From Candidatus Methylacidiphilales bacterium (lineage in GTDB: Bacteria > Verrucomicrobiota > Verrucomicrobiia > Methylacidiphilales > CAZTYG01), in the NCBI GenBank assembly GCA_033875315.1, contig JANRJG010000005.1, positions 1 to 48,418 on the forward strand: a stretch of DNA of 48,418 nucleotides. The letters are read 5' to 3'. Below, piece after piece: positions 24,412-33,573 of this stretch (position 1 is the first letter of the stretch; every line of letters starts with the position of its first letter). A model generated the notes under the pieces. It was not told where the DNA came from and ran no database searches. It saw only the letters and a program-made list of their open reading frames with translations. The position numbers and the translations under genes were made by a program.

Positions 24412-25238
24412 TCGGAAAGCGGTTGCAAGATGAGGGCCCGCAGGCCTTCGACCACACCCTGATCGGCGGGTTGGCTGGCGACGAAACCGCCTTCGGCGAG
24501 GACCTGGTCCTTGACTTCGGGCAGCGAATTGGAGGGACAGATGAGGTGGTGGGCGTAGCGCCGCTGGAGCATGGGGAGGTCGTTCAGGTTGTCGCCGGCG
24601 GCGATGGTGTTTTCGGCCGCGATGCCCTCCTCGGACTGGACCAGGGCCAGGCAACTGCCCTTGTGGAAATCGATGTGGGCGAAGCGCAGGTAAACGGAGT
24701 TGCGCACCGCATGGAGGTCGGGATGGGCTTGATAGAGGGGCTCCAGGGCCTCATGGACCGCGCTGGCTTGTTCGTCATCGGTGGCGATGAGGCCGAGGGG
24801 CGAGCCGACGTCGCGGATGATTTGCAGCCCCTTGAATTTGGCCAGGTCGCGGCGCATCTGTTCGATCATGGCGTCGGCGCGCTGGAAGAGTTCGGCGTGA
24901 ACGTCGAAACAGCGGCGGTTCCATTCGCGATGGCCGATGAGAGATCCGTTGTGGACGCGGTGGACTTCGCGTTCGATCAACATGACCCAATCGGGGAGGA
25001 ACGGGGCCTTCCGGCGGTCGAGTTCTTCACGGAGGCTGTCCCAATCGCGGCCGGTGTTGACGGCCCAGACGACACGGCGGTGCCTGCGGGTTTCGTTGAT
25101 CCAGGCGAAAAACGCCTCGGCCATCGGCACCGGGGATTGGTGGTCGATGAGGGTGCCGTCGAAGTCCGTGGAAAGAAGGAGCGGGGCGAGCTGGGGATCA
25201 GAAGGCGGAGGGCGCAGGGCGGAAGGCAGCGGATTCAT
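24408..25238 (-). CDS. HAD-superfamily hydrolase, sugar-phosphatase type
   Basis: A 276-residue phosphatase of the Cof/sucrose-phosphatase branch. Motif I is LLSTDFDGTLIDH (Asp nucleophile about 25), motif II VVWAVNTGRDW, then a cap domain (about 95-190), motif III KGSCLALVQSEEGI, and motif IV TIAAGDNLNDLPML. The substrate is not evident. The start ATG 25238 overlaps the EVE gene stop (ATGA); the frame is open far upstream, but those codons are shadow of EVE. The N-terminus PLPSALRPPPSDP is encoded by a GA-rich repeat-like tract (25200-25232). Confidence 0.85.
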   Translation of the reverse strand: MNPLPSALRPPPSDPQLAPLLLSTDFDGTLIDHQSPVPMAEAFFAWINETRRHRRVVWAVNTGRDWDSLREELDRRKAPFLPDWVMLIEREVHRVHNGSLIGHREWNRRCFDVHAELFQRADAMIEQMRRDLAKFKGLQIIRDVGSPLGLIATDDEQASAVHEALEPLYQAHPDLHAVRNSVYLRFAHIDFHKGSCLALVQSEEGIAAENTIAAGDNLNDLPMLQRRYAHHLICPSNSLPEVKDQVLAEGGFVASQPADQGVVEGLRALILQPLSD

Positions 25239-25648
25239 GGGTGTGTTCCGAGTTGCAATATCGTTTCGTACTCGGCCGGGGTGATGGGCATGACGGAAAG
25301 CCGGGATTGTTTGAGCAGGGCGATGTTCTTGAGTTTCGCGTGGGCCTTGATTTCGGCCAGGGTGACAGGCCGGGGAAGGGCTCGGATCGGTTTGAGGTCG
25401 ACGACCGACCAATCCCCTTCTTCGGAAGTGGGATCGGGGTAGGCTTCGCGGATGACTTCGGCCAGACCGACGACGGATTTTTCCTCGACGCTGTGGTAGT
25501 AGAGGACCGCATCGCCCTTCTTCATGGCCCGCAAGTTGTTGCGGGCTTGGAAGTTGCGGACCCCGTCCCAGGTGGTTTTTTTGTCCTTGAGGAGTTGGGA
25601 AAAGGGGTATTTGGTGGGTTCTTGTTTGACGAGCCAATGGGAAGCCAT
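25235..25648 (-). CDS. EVE domain protein
   Basis: A 137-residue EVE domain (PUA-like/YTH-related fold): MASHWLVKQEPTKYPFSQL, TWDGVRNFQARNNLRAMKKGD, VLYYHS and a closing ITPAEYETIL are all characteristic. EVE domains bind modified bases in RNA or DNA; members are common in bacteria as stand-alone proteins whose role is poorly known. Co-transcribed with the HAD phosphatase (4-base overlap) and divergent from the small basic protein gene. Confidence 0.93.
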   Translation of the reverse strand: MASHWLVKQEPTKYPFSQLLKDKKTTWDGVRNFQARNNLRAMKKGDAVLYYHSVEEKSVVGLAEVIREAYPDPTSEEGDWSVVDLKPIRALPRPVTLAEIKAHAKLKNIALLKQSRLSVMPITPAEYETILQLGTHP

Positions 25649-25654
25649 GGCGGG

Positions 25655-25682
25655 AGATTACGGGACATCCAGCAAATGCCAA
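25655..25682 (-). promoter_or_regulatory. putative promoter of EVE-HAD operon (leaderless)
   Basis: Minus strand TTGGCA (25682-25677), 16-base spacer, TAATCT (25660-25655), 6 bases to ATG 25648. Among the clearest examples in the window. Confidence 0.55.
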
Positions 25683-25705
25683 ACGACAAAGCGTGTACAA
25701 TCTGC

Positions 25706-25733
25706 TTGCGGATCATGGCGGCTTCCGTAGCTT
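25706..25733 (+). promoter_or_regulatory. putative promoter of the small basic protein gene
   Basis: TTGCGG (25706-25711), 16-base spacer, TAGCTT (25728-25733), 9 bases to ATG 25743. Divergent from the EVE promoter, whose -35 lies 24 bases away. Confidence 0.45.
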
Positions 25734-25742
25734 TTCAACCTT

Positions 25743-25898
25743 ATGTCACAGCACAAAAGCCTCCGTGGGTCCAGCGCCATTGTCGCCAAGCGCAACGTTC
25801 TCAAGCGTTTCGAGCGCGTGGAAGTCATGAAAAAGCGCGGCACATGGAAGTCCGAACAGAAAGTGTACGGACTGCCGAAGACCAAGATCATCGAATAA
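25743..25898 (+). CDS. PVC-type small basic protein
   Basis: A 51-residue, strongly basic protein: begins MSQHKSLRGSSAIVAKRNVL and ends VYGLPKTKIIE. It matches my memory of a small basic protein family shared by Verrucomicrobia, Chlamydiae and Planctomycetes, whose members look ribosome- or RNA-associated; function unproven. It has its own promoter-like sequence and a weak terminator, so it is not a chance ORF. It lies between EVE and the pseudouridine synthase, both RNA-linked. It is the best taxonomic marker here. Confidence 0.85.
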   Translation: MSQHKSLRGSSAIVAKRNVLKRFERVEVMKKRGTWKSEQKVYGLPKTKIIE

Positions 25899-25917
25899 GG
25901 GTTGTCCGCCCTTTTTT
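25897..25917 (+). terminator. weak terminator after the small basic protein gene
   Basis: AAGGG / CCCTT stem with a seven-base loop and six Ts, starting at the stop codon. The five-base stem is short, so some read-through into the pseudouridine synthase gene is likely. Confidence 0.45.
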
Positions 25918-25937
25918 CGCAGAGGAATCGTGTGCCC

Positions 25938-26840
25938 ATGTCCTCTGACGCCCCCCGCCTCAATCGCTACCTCGCCTCTTCCGGGCAGGGTTCGCGCCGT
26001 GCCTGTGAAACCTTGATCCGCGACGGGCGGGTGACCATCAACGGCCATGTGGTGACCGATCTGGCCACACGGGTCGGTCCGGGTGATGAGGTGGCCGTCG
26101 ACACCGTTCCCTGCCAAGTGGCGTCCGAGTTGGTTCTGTTGTTGAACAAGCCCAAGGGGGTGATTTGTTCCAAAGCCCAGATGGACGACCGCCCGACCGT
26201 TTTCCACCTGCTTCCTCCCAACCTGCCTTCGCTTTTTTATGTGGGCCGCCTGGATGCCGACAGCGAGGGCATGCTCATCATGACCAACAGCGGGGACTTG
26301 GCCGAGCGCATCAGCCATCCGCGCAACAAACTGCCCAAGGTGTACGAAGTCCTGCTCGACCGGAATTTTGAAATCAAGGACCGCGAACGGCTCTTGCGCG
26401 GCATCGAGACGCCGTTCAGCTTCGGGCGCATGGAATCCGTCGACCCAATGACCGGACCGCGCGCAAGGGTGGTGCTGAGCCAGGGCTTGAAGCGCCAGGT
26501 GCGCCTGATGTTCCGCTTTTGCGGATACAAGGTCGTGGGCCTGCGCCGGGTGCAGATCGGCGGCCTGCGCATGGGCGAACTCAAACCCGGCCAATGGCGC
26601 GAACTCGACGAGAAGGACCTGCGCCGGCTCATGTCCCTGGATGTGGCTGGAGCGGTGGCCCAGAAGCCCATCCTGCCCAAGTCCTACGCCAAAAAATTGA
26701 CCGCTGATGGTGAAAAACGCCCGCCCGCCCGCCGTCCTTCGCTCAAGTCGCGTCGCACCGAACTTGACCGTCCGCCGCGTCGCAGGAACAACACCAAAGG
26801 ACCCCGCTCCCGTCCTTCGGGTCGATCCGGTCGTTCCTGA
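25938..26840 (+). CDS. rRNA pseudouridine synthase, RsuA/RluB family
   Basis: A 300-residue enzyme converting uridine to pseudouridine in rRNA. S4 RNA-binding domain at about 6-60 (RLNRYLASSGQGSRRACETL), then the catalytic domain with the aspartate in GRLDADSEGML (about 107-117) and KVYEVLLD, LSQGLKRQVRLMFRFCGY. The last ~45 residues are a disordered Arg/Lys/Pro tail that likely binds RNA. ATG 25938 fits the family start; the earlier in-frame codon is ignored. RluB (23S) versus RsuA (16S) is not settled by sequence reading. Confidence 0.92.
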   Translation: MSSDAPRLNRYLASSGQGSRRACETLIRDGRVTINGHVVTDLATRVGPGDEVAVDTVPCQVASELVLLLNKPKGVICSKAQMDDRPTVFHLLPPNLPSLFYVGRLDADSEGMLIMTNSGDLAERISHPRNKLPKVYEVLLDRNFEIKDRERLLRGIETPFSFGRMESVDPMTGPRARVVLSQGLKRQVRLMFRFCGYKVVGLRRVQIGGLRMGELKPGQWRELDEKDLRRLMSLDVAGAVAQKPILPKSYAKKLTADGEKRPPARRPSLKSRRTELDRPPRRRNNTKGPRSRPSGRSGRS

Positions 26841-26917
26841 GATCCGCCGCCCCGGCGGCGAGGTTCAGATTCTTGGTGTCCATCGGGATGGGTTGTGGTT
26901 TAGTTTTCCCACCACGC

Positions 26918-28315
<1,398 letters not shown>

Positions 28316-28319
28316 GCAT

Positions 28320-28347
28320 TTGATTTTTGACCGCGTCGGGGCATGCT
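28320..28347 (+). promoter_or_regulatory. putative lysA promoter
   Basis: TTGATT (28320-28325), 16-base spacer, CATGCT (28342-28347), 10 bases to ATG 28358; a pyrimidine tract and no Shine-Dalgarno sequence fill the gap. Confidence 0.45.
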
Positions 28348-28357
28348 TTTTCCTCCC

Positions 28358-29650
28358 ATGAGCCAGCCTTTTCCGTCCCGTAACTCCGATCCAGCATTCC
28401 TTCAGCAAATCGCCGACAAGGTCGGCACGCCCTTCTGGCTGGTCGATGCGGCCGAGTTGCGCCGTCGCATCGCCGATGTGAAATTTCTCGTGGATGCCCC
28501 CTTCCTGCACGCCCGCTACGCCATGAAGGCCAATCCGGCCGCGCGCATCCTCCGCGAAATCAAGGACCACGGATTGTGGATCGACGCGGTCAGTGCCCAT
28601 GAATGCCAGCGGGCCATGCGGGCCGGGTTCTCCGGAGGCCAGCGCCCCCCCGAAATCCTCTACACCGCCGATGTCTTCCGCGACCGCTGGCAGGACGTGA
28701 TCTTGAAAGATGGCATCCTCCCCAACCTCGGTTCGCCCGGCATGGCCCGCGATCTTCAGGAGGCGGGTTACCGCGGCAACGTGGCCCTGCGGGTCAATGT
28801 CGGCTTCGGCCACGGACACGTCAACGCCTGTGACACCGGCGGCCCCAGCTCGAAGCACGGCATCTGGTGGGAGGATCTGGGTGAAGCGGCCCGGGCCGTC
28901 CGGGCCGCCGGCTGCGAGGTCATCATGCTCCACGCCCATGTTGGCAGTGGTCCGAAGCAACAGGAACTGCGCGACAATCTCCAAAAGCTCGCCGGCGTGT
29001 TCCTTGGCCTGGCCAAGGACTTCCCCAAGCTGGAGTCGGTCAGCCTCGGTGGAGGTCTCCCCTACAACTACCGCCAACACGAGGATCTCGACCTGCCCGC
29101 ACTGAAATCAATCCTGACCGGAGCTCAGCGGGATTTGTCCAAGGCCCTGGCGCGTGATATCCATGTCGAAATCGAGCCCGGGCGTTACTACGTCGTTTCC
29201 GCCACCACCCTGGTGGCGAAGGTCCACGACCTGAAGAGCACCCGGACCAACGAGAAAGGCCAGGGGGTGACTTTTGCCATGATCGATGCCGGATTCACCG
29301 ATCTGGTGCGTCCCGCGATGTATGGCAGCCACCACCGCATCAGCCTCCCGGCGCGGACCGGGGAGCAGGAGGAACCGATTTGTGTGGCCGGACCGCTTTG
29401 CGAGAGCGGCGATGTCTTCACCCGCGGGGCCGACGAGATGCTGGAGCCCCGCCAATTGCCGCGTCCGCAGCGGGGGGATCTTCTCTGCCTGCATGATGCC
29501 GGAGCCTACGGCTATGCCATGTCGAGCCACTACAATTCCCTCGGACGTGCCCCTCAGGTTTGGGTGGAGGAGGATGGAAGCACCCGGTTGATCTCGCGCC
29601 GTGAAACGCTGGAGGACCTGCTGATCCCCGAGTGTGACGAAGCGGTTTGA
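28358..29650 (+). CDS. lysA: diaminopimelate decarboxylase
   Basis: A 430-residue PLP enzyme, meso-diaminopimelate to lysine + CO2. The PLP lysine is Lys57 in RYAMKANP; HAHVGSG, SLGGGLPYNY, EIEPGRYYV and the closing AYGYAMSSHYNSLGRAP are the fold-type III landmarks, with Cys in GPLCESGDVF from the partner active site. Full length. It is followed by a palindromic repeat and then the dapF-dapA-dapB operon, so lysine and wall precursor synthesis are clustered. Sensible start at ATG 28358. Confidence 0.95.
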   Translation: MSQPFPSRNSDPAFLQQIADKVGTPFWLVDAAELRRRIADVKFLVDAPFLHARYAMKANPAARILREIKDHGLWIDAVSAHECQRAMRAGFSGGQRPPEILYTADVFRDRWQDVILKDGILPNLGSPGMARDLQEAGYRGNVALRVNVGFGHGHVNACDTGGPSSKHGIWWEDLGEAARAVRAAGCEVIMLHAHVGSGPKQQELRDNLQKLAGVFLGLAKDFPKLESVSLGGGLPYNYRQHEDLDLPALKSILTGAQRDLSKALARDIHVEIEPGRYYVVSATTLVAKVHDLKSTRTNEKGQGVTFAMIDAGFTDLVRPAMYGSHHRISLPARTGEQEEPICVAGPLCESGDVFTRGADEMLEPRQLPRPQRGDLLCLHDAGAYGYAMSSHYNSLGRAPQVWVEEDGSTRLISRRETLEDLLIPECDEAV

Positions 29651-29660
29651 GATAATCCTT

Positions 29661-29742
29661 CTCCGGGAGGGCGAAGCTACCGCCGCGCCTTGATTTTTTA
29701 AGTTTGATGGAACGGCTCAGCGGGAGCTTCGCCCTCCCGGAG
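29661..29742. repeat. palindromic repeat, copy 1 (lysA-dapF spacer)
   Basis: Perfect 18-base arms, CTCCGGGAGGGCGAAGCT (29661-29678) and its complement (29725-29742), around a 46-base middle. The right arm extends to GGCTCAGCGGG and then matches copy 2 at 35276-35301 almost base for base. No T-run, so a mobile or REP-like repeat rather than a terminator. Confidence 0.8.
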
Positions 29743-29800
29743 GCGGGTGGTCCCAAACCTTGCATTTCCCCGACGGGACGATACGCTTTTCCCTTAACTT

Positions 29801-30616
29801 ATGGGGGTTCAATTCTGGAAAATGAGCGGTGCGGGCAATGATTTCATCTGCCTCGACAACCGCCGCAAGAAGCTGCGACTGACCAAGAAGCAGATTGCCG
29901 CGCTTTGCCACCGCCAGTTCGGCGTGGGTGCGGATGGCCTGCTTGTGGTCGAACCCGGGGATGCCTGCCACGATTTCCGCATGCGATATTACAATGCCGA
30001 CGGCGGCGAGGCCGACATGTGCGGCAATGGTGCCCGTTGTTTCGCCCGCTACGCCCGGCGCATAGCCCGGGTGCGCAAGCCCGCCCTGGCCTTCCGCACC
30101 GGTGCCGGCACCGTGACCGGGGAGTTTCTCGGCGAGGAAGTGCGAGTCGGCCTGACTCCGCCGCAGGACGAGGCTTTAAACCGGCAGGTGGCCACCAGCG
30201 CGGGCACCCTCACCGTCCATTCGATCAATACCGGCGTCCCGCATGCGGTGGTGTTTGTCGATGATGTGGAGAAGACGGAGATCGTCAGGCTGGGTTCCGA
30301 ACTGCGCTGGCACGCCGACTTCCAGCCCAAGGGAACCAACGTCAATTTTGTCCAACGCCTCAGCGCCCGTCGACTGCGTGTGCGCACCTACGAGCGCGGG
30401 GTCGAGGGGGAAACCCTGGCCTGTGGCACCGGCGTGGCCGCCGCGGCCCTCATCGCCGCCCGCGTCCACGGACTGGCCAGTCCGGTGGAGATCAAAGTCC
30501 AGGGCGGGGATCTCTTGAAGGTTTATTTTGATACCCGGGAGGGCGCATTCACGAACGTCCGCTTGCAGGGGCCGGCGGATTTTGTGTTCGAGGGAGAAAT
30601 CGATGTCCACGTTTAA
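29801..30616 (+). CDS. dapF: diaminopimelate epimerase
   Basis: A 271-residue enzyme that converts LL- to meso-diaminopimelate with two cysteines: one in ADMCGNGARC and one in ETLACGTGVAAAA. The start MGVQFWKMSGAGNDFICLDN is typical. First gene of a tight operon: dapA begins 14 bases before its stop. TTGCAT and TACGCT (29760-29765 and 29782-29787) may be its promoter, about 13 bases before the ATG. It supplies precursor for peptidoglycan and for LysA. Confidence 0.95.
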   Translation: MGVQFWKMSGAGNDFICLDNRRKKLRLTKKQIAALCHRQFGVGADGLLVVEPGDACHDFRMRYYNADGGEADMCGNGARCFARYARRIARVRKPALAFRTGAGTVTGEFLGEEVRVGLTPPQDEALNRQVATSAGTLTVHSINTGVPHAVVFVDDVEKTEIVRLGSELRWHADFQPKGTNVNFVQRLSARRLRVRTYERGVEGETLACGTGVAAAALIAARVHGLASPVEIKVQGGDLLKVYFDTREGAFTNVRLQGPADFVFEGEIDVHV

Positions 30617-31484
30617 GGGAACCACCACCGCGCTCGTCACCCCGTTCAAGAACGGCTTGGTCGACGGCGAAGCCTTTGCCGCCCTGATCGAGCGCCAGAT
30701 TGCCGCCGGGATCGAAGGCGTTGTCCCCGTCGGCACCACCGGGGAATCCCCGACACTCAATCACGAGGAGCATCTCCGCGTGATCGAATTGGCGGTGCAA
30801 TACACCAAGGGCCGCACCCGCGTCATCGCTGGCACCGGTTCCAACTCCACCGCCGAGGCCATCGAATACACCCAGGCCGCGGAAAAGCTTGGGGCTGATG
30901 CCGCCCTGCTCGTGGCCCCATATTACAACAAGCCGACCCAGCACGGTCTCTACGAGCATTTCATGGCCATCGCCCGTTCGACCGAGTTGCCCCTCGTGCT
31001 TTACTCCATCCCGGGGCGGTGCGGCATCGAGATCGGCGTCGAGACGGTGGCCCGCCTGGCCGCTGAAGCTGACAATATCGTCGCCATCAAGGAAGCCGGA
31101 GGTTCGGTCGACCGGGTCAGCCGCTTGCGCCAAGCCCTGCCCGACAGCTTTGAGATTCTCAGCGGTGACGACAGCCTGACCGTGCCCTTTATGAGCGTTG
31201 GGGCGGTGGGCGTGGTCAGTGTTGCCTCCAACCTCATCCCTGCCGAAGTGAAGTCGCTGGTCGATGCCGCACTGGCCGGTGATTTCAAGCGTGCCGAAAC
31301 GATCCACCGCAAATACTTTGGGGTATTCACTGACCTGTTTATCGAGAGCAACCCGGTTCCGGTCAAAGCCGCCATGGCCGCCAAAGGTTGGATGACGGAA
31401 GAAGTACGCCCACCGCTGGCCGGTTTGTTGCCCGCCAACCGGGAAAAACTCTTCGCCACCCTCCAAAAAGCCGGGGCGGTTTGA
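30603..31484 (+). CDS. dapA: 4-hydroxy-tetrahydrodipicolinate synthase
   Basis: A 293-residue aldolase condensing pyruvate with aspartate semialdehyde. Schiff-base Lys163 in IVAIKEAGG, Tyr134 in LYSIPGR, and the GTTGESPTL motif are present. ATG 30603 lies inside the end of dapF, after GGAGAAATCG, so translation is coupled. Full length. The longer upstream open frame is a dapF shadow. Confidence 0.96.
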   Translation: MSTFKGTTTALVTPFKNGLVDGEAFAALIERQIAAGIEGVVPVGTTGESPTLNHEEHLRVIELAVQYTKGRTRVIAGTGSNSTAEAIEYTQAAEKLGADAALLVAPYYNKPTQHGLYEHFMAIARSTELPLVLYSIPGRCGIEIGVETVARLAAEADNIVAIKEAGGSVDRVSRLRQALPDSFEILSGDDSLTVPFMSVGAVGVVSVASNLIPAEVKSLVDAALAGDFKRAETIHRKYFGVFTDLFIESNPVPVKAAMAAKGWMTEEVRPPLAGLLPANREKLFATLQKAGAV

Positions 31485-31486
31485 AC

Positions 31487-32224
31487 ATGAAGACGAAAGT
31501 TATCATGGTCGGCGCCAAGGGCCGCATGGGCCAGGCCATCATCCGTTTGGCCCGGGCCTCGTCGGATTATGAGATCGTGGCCGAGGTGGACCAGGGCGAC
31601 CGTTTGGAAGACGTCATCGCCCGGGCCGATGCGGTGATTGATTTCAGCCACCACACCGCCACCCTGGCAGTGGCGCAACTCTGCGTCCGGCACGGGAAGG
31701 CCCTGGCCGTCGGCACCACGGGACACAGCGCGGCCGCCAAGGCCGAGGTCCTGGCCCTGGGTTCAAAAATCCCCCTGATCTTTGCCTCCAACTACTCGGT
31801 CGGCGTCAACACCCTTTTCTACCTGACCCGCAAGGCGGCGGAGATCCTCCGCACCTACGACCAGGAAATTGTGGAGATGCACCACCGCCACAAGAAGGAT
31901 GCGCCCAGCGGCACGGCCCGTTCCTTGGGGGAAATCCTCTGTGAGGTGAAGGGCCGTCCCTACGACGAACTCATCCGGGACGGCCGCAGCGGCGAGCCCG
32001 GGGCCCGGACCTCCGACGAGATCGGTATGCACGCCCTCCGCGGCGGTGATGTCGTTGGAGACCATACGGTCATTTTTGCCACCGAGGGCGAGCGGGTGGA
32101 ACTGACCCACAAGGCCTCCAGCCGCGACACCTTCGCCGGTGGCGCGTTGCGGGCGGCGCGCTGGTTGGTGGGCAAACCCTCCGGGGTCTACACCATGGCC
32201 CAGGTGCTGGGTTTGGAGGGATGA
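31487..32224 (+). CDS. dapB: 4-hydroxy-tetrahydrodipicolinate reductase
   Basis: A 245-residue NAD(P)H reductase. The nucleotide-binding loop is VGAKGRMGQA (about 8-17), and EMHHRHKKDAPSGTA (about 132-146) carries the catalytic His and Lys and the substrate loop. It begins 2 bases after the dapA stop and its stop overlaps folK by four bases. Normal length. Confidence 0.95.
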   Translation: MKTKVIMVGAKGRMGQAIIRLARASSDYEIVAEVDQGDRLEDVIARADAVIDFSHHTATLAVAQLCVRHGKALAVGTTGHSAAAKAEVLALGSKIPLIFASNYSVGVNTLFYLTRKAAEILRTYDQEIVEMHHRHKKDAPSGTARSLGEILCEVKGRPYDELIRDGRSGEPGARTSDEIGMHALRGGDVVGDHTVIFATEGERVELTHKASSRDTFAGGALRAARWLVGKPSGVYTMAQVLGLEG

Positions 32225-32712
32225 AGGTTGGCGTCGGCATCGGCTCCAACCTCGGTGACCGGGGCGCGGAGATCACCGCCGCCTTTGACTTCCTCCGCGT
32301 GCTCGATCCCGCTGTCCGCAGATCGCGGATTTACGAATCCGAACCGCTGGATTGTCCGCCCGGCTCCGGGAAATTCCTCAATGCCGCGGCGGTGATTTCC
32401 TGGTCGGGTGACCTCTTGGATTTGTTGGACCGATTCCATGCCCATGAAAGAGAAAGGGGCCGGGCTGTGGTGCGCCCGGTCAACGCTCCTCGCCCGGTCG
32501 ATCTGGACCTGCTTTTCGCGGAGGACTATATTTGCAACACAGCACGGCTGGTTCTGCCCCACCCGAGGATGCGGGAACGGGATTTTGTCCTCCGACCCCT
32601 GGCGGAGTTGGAGCCCGATTTCCCGCTTCCCCCTGATGGGAGCAACGTCCAAGATCTCCTGACCCGTTGGCTGCACCAGCACGGGGAGTCGCCATGCCAA
32701 CCGATCGATTGA
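32221..32712 (+). CDS. folK: HPPK (6-hydroxymethyl-7,8-dihydropterin pyrophosphokinase)
   Basis: A 163-residue folate enzyme that transfers pyrophosphate from ATP to the pterin. Motifs: GIGSNLGDR (about 6-14), PVNAPRPVDLDLLF (about 86-99) with two magnesium-binding aspartates, and LPHPRMRERDFVLRPL. ATGA overlap with dapB. With pabB/pabC elsewhere in the window it belongs to folate synthesis; folP is not seen. Confidence 0.93.
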   Translation: MKVGVGIGSNLGDRGAEITAAFDFLRVLDPAVRRSRIYESEPLDCPPGSGKFLNAAAVISWSGDLLDLLDRFHAHERERGRAVVRPVNAPRPVDLDLLFAEDYICNTARLVLPHPRMRERDFVLRPLAELEPDFPLPPDGSNVQDLLTRWLHQHGESPCQPID

Positions 32713-33476
32713 CCGTTGAGGATATCCGGAATTGGAATCCGGGCCGGCCGTTGCTGGCTCTGACAGCCTATGACCATCCCACCGCGCGCCACTTGGACGG
32801 GGCCGGTGTGGAAATCCTCCACGTCGGCGACACCTTGGGCATGGTGGTGCTGGGGTTTGAGGACACCACCCCGGTGACCATGGAAGACATGGTGCGCGCC
32901 ACCGGCGCGGTGGCCCGCGGACGCTCCCGGGCATTGATCACGGCCGACCTGCCCTTCCAGAGTTACGGGACCCCGGAGCTGGCCCTGGCCAACAGCCGGA
33001 GGTTGGTCGATGCCGGTGCCGACGCGGTCAAGATGGAAGGTGGAGCGGAAATCCTTCCCCAGATCCAAGCTGTGCTGGGGGCTGGTATCGCCGTGCAAGG
33101 CCACCTGGGCATGCTGCCCCAACATGTCCGGGAAGAGGGTGCCTACCGGCGCAAGGGCAAGCTGGAATCCGAGGCCTCCCGTTTGGAAAACGACGCCCGT
33201 CTGCTCGCGGAGGCCGGGGTCTTCTCCCTGGTGTTGGAATGCATCGTCCCTGCCGTTGCCGACCACATCACCCTCGCCGTCACTGTTCCGACTCTCGGGA
33301 TCGCCTCGGGCTACGGTACCACCGGTCAAATCCGGGTCGTCACGGATCTGACCGGGGCGACCCCCTGGCTGCGGCTGCCCTATGTGGAGGCGGAGTTTCA
33401 CCTGGACCAGGCCTTGCGGCAGGCCGTGGGGTCATTCCGAGCAAAATGCGCCTCCGCCCGGCACGATGCGCATTAA
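32694..33476 (+). CDS. panB: ketopantoate hydroxymethyltransferase
   Basis: A 260-residue (beta/alpha)8 enzyme: alpha-ketoisovalerate + 5,10-methylene-THF to ketopantoate, first step of pantothenate synthesis. Motifs LTAYDHPTAR, HVGDTLGMVVLG (metal-binding Asp), DAVKMEGG and VQGHLGMLPQHV are clear. It overlaps folK by 19 bases, using ATG 32694. It depends on folate made by the same operon's pathway, a sensible grouping. The C-terminal ~20 residues are less conserved. Confidence 0.93.
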   Translation: MPTDRLTVEDIRNWNPGRPLLALTAYDHPTARHLDGAGVEILHVGDTLGMVVLGFEDTTPVTMEDMVRATGAVARGRSRALITADLPFQSYGTPELALANSRRLVDAGADAVKMEGGAEILPQIQAVLGAGIAVQGHLGMLPQHVREEGAYRRKGKLESEASRLENDARLLAEAGVFSLVLECIVPAVADHITLAVTVPTLGIASGYGTTGQIRVVTDLTGATPWLRLPYVEAEFHLDQALRQAVGSFRAKCASARHDAH

Positions 33477-33573
33477 AAATCGTTGTATCCACCAGCCAAA
33501 TGACAGAGAATAGAACATTCCGGTGGCATTGTCCGGGCTGACGCCCGGAAGATACCCCAACCCCATACCTTCC

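Noticed and set aside
22819-25442. Long plus-strand ORFs opposite lutB, lutA and the HAD gene
   Set aside because: Antisense to well-supported genes with intact motifs; no motif in their own translations.
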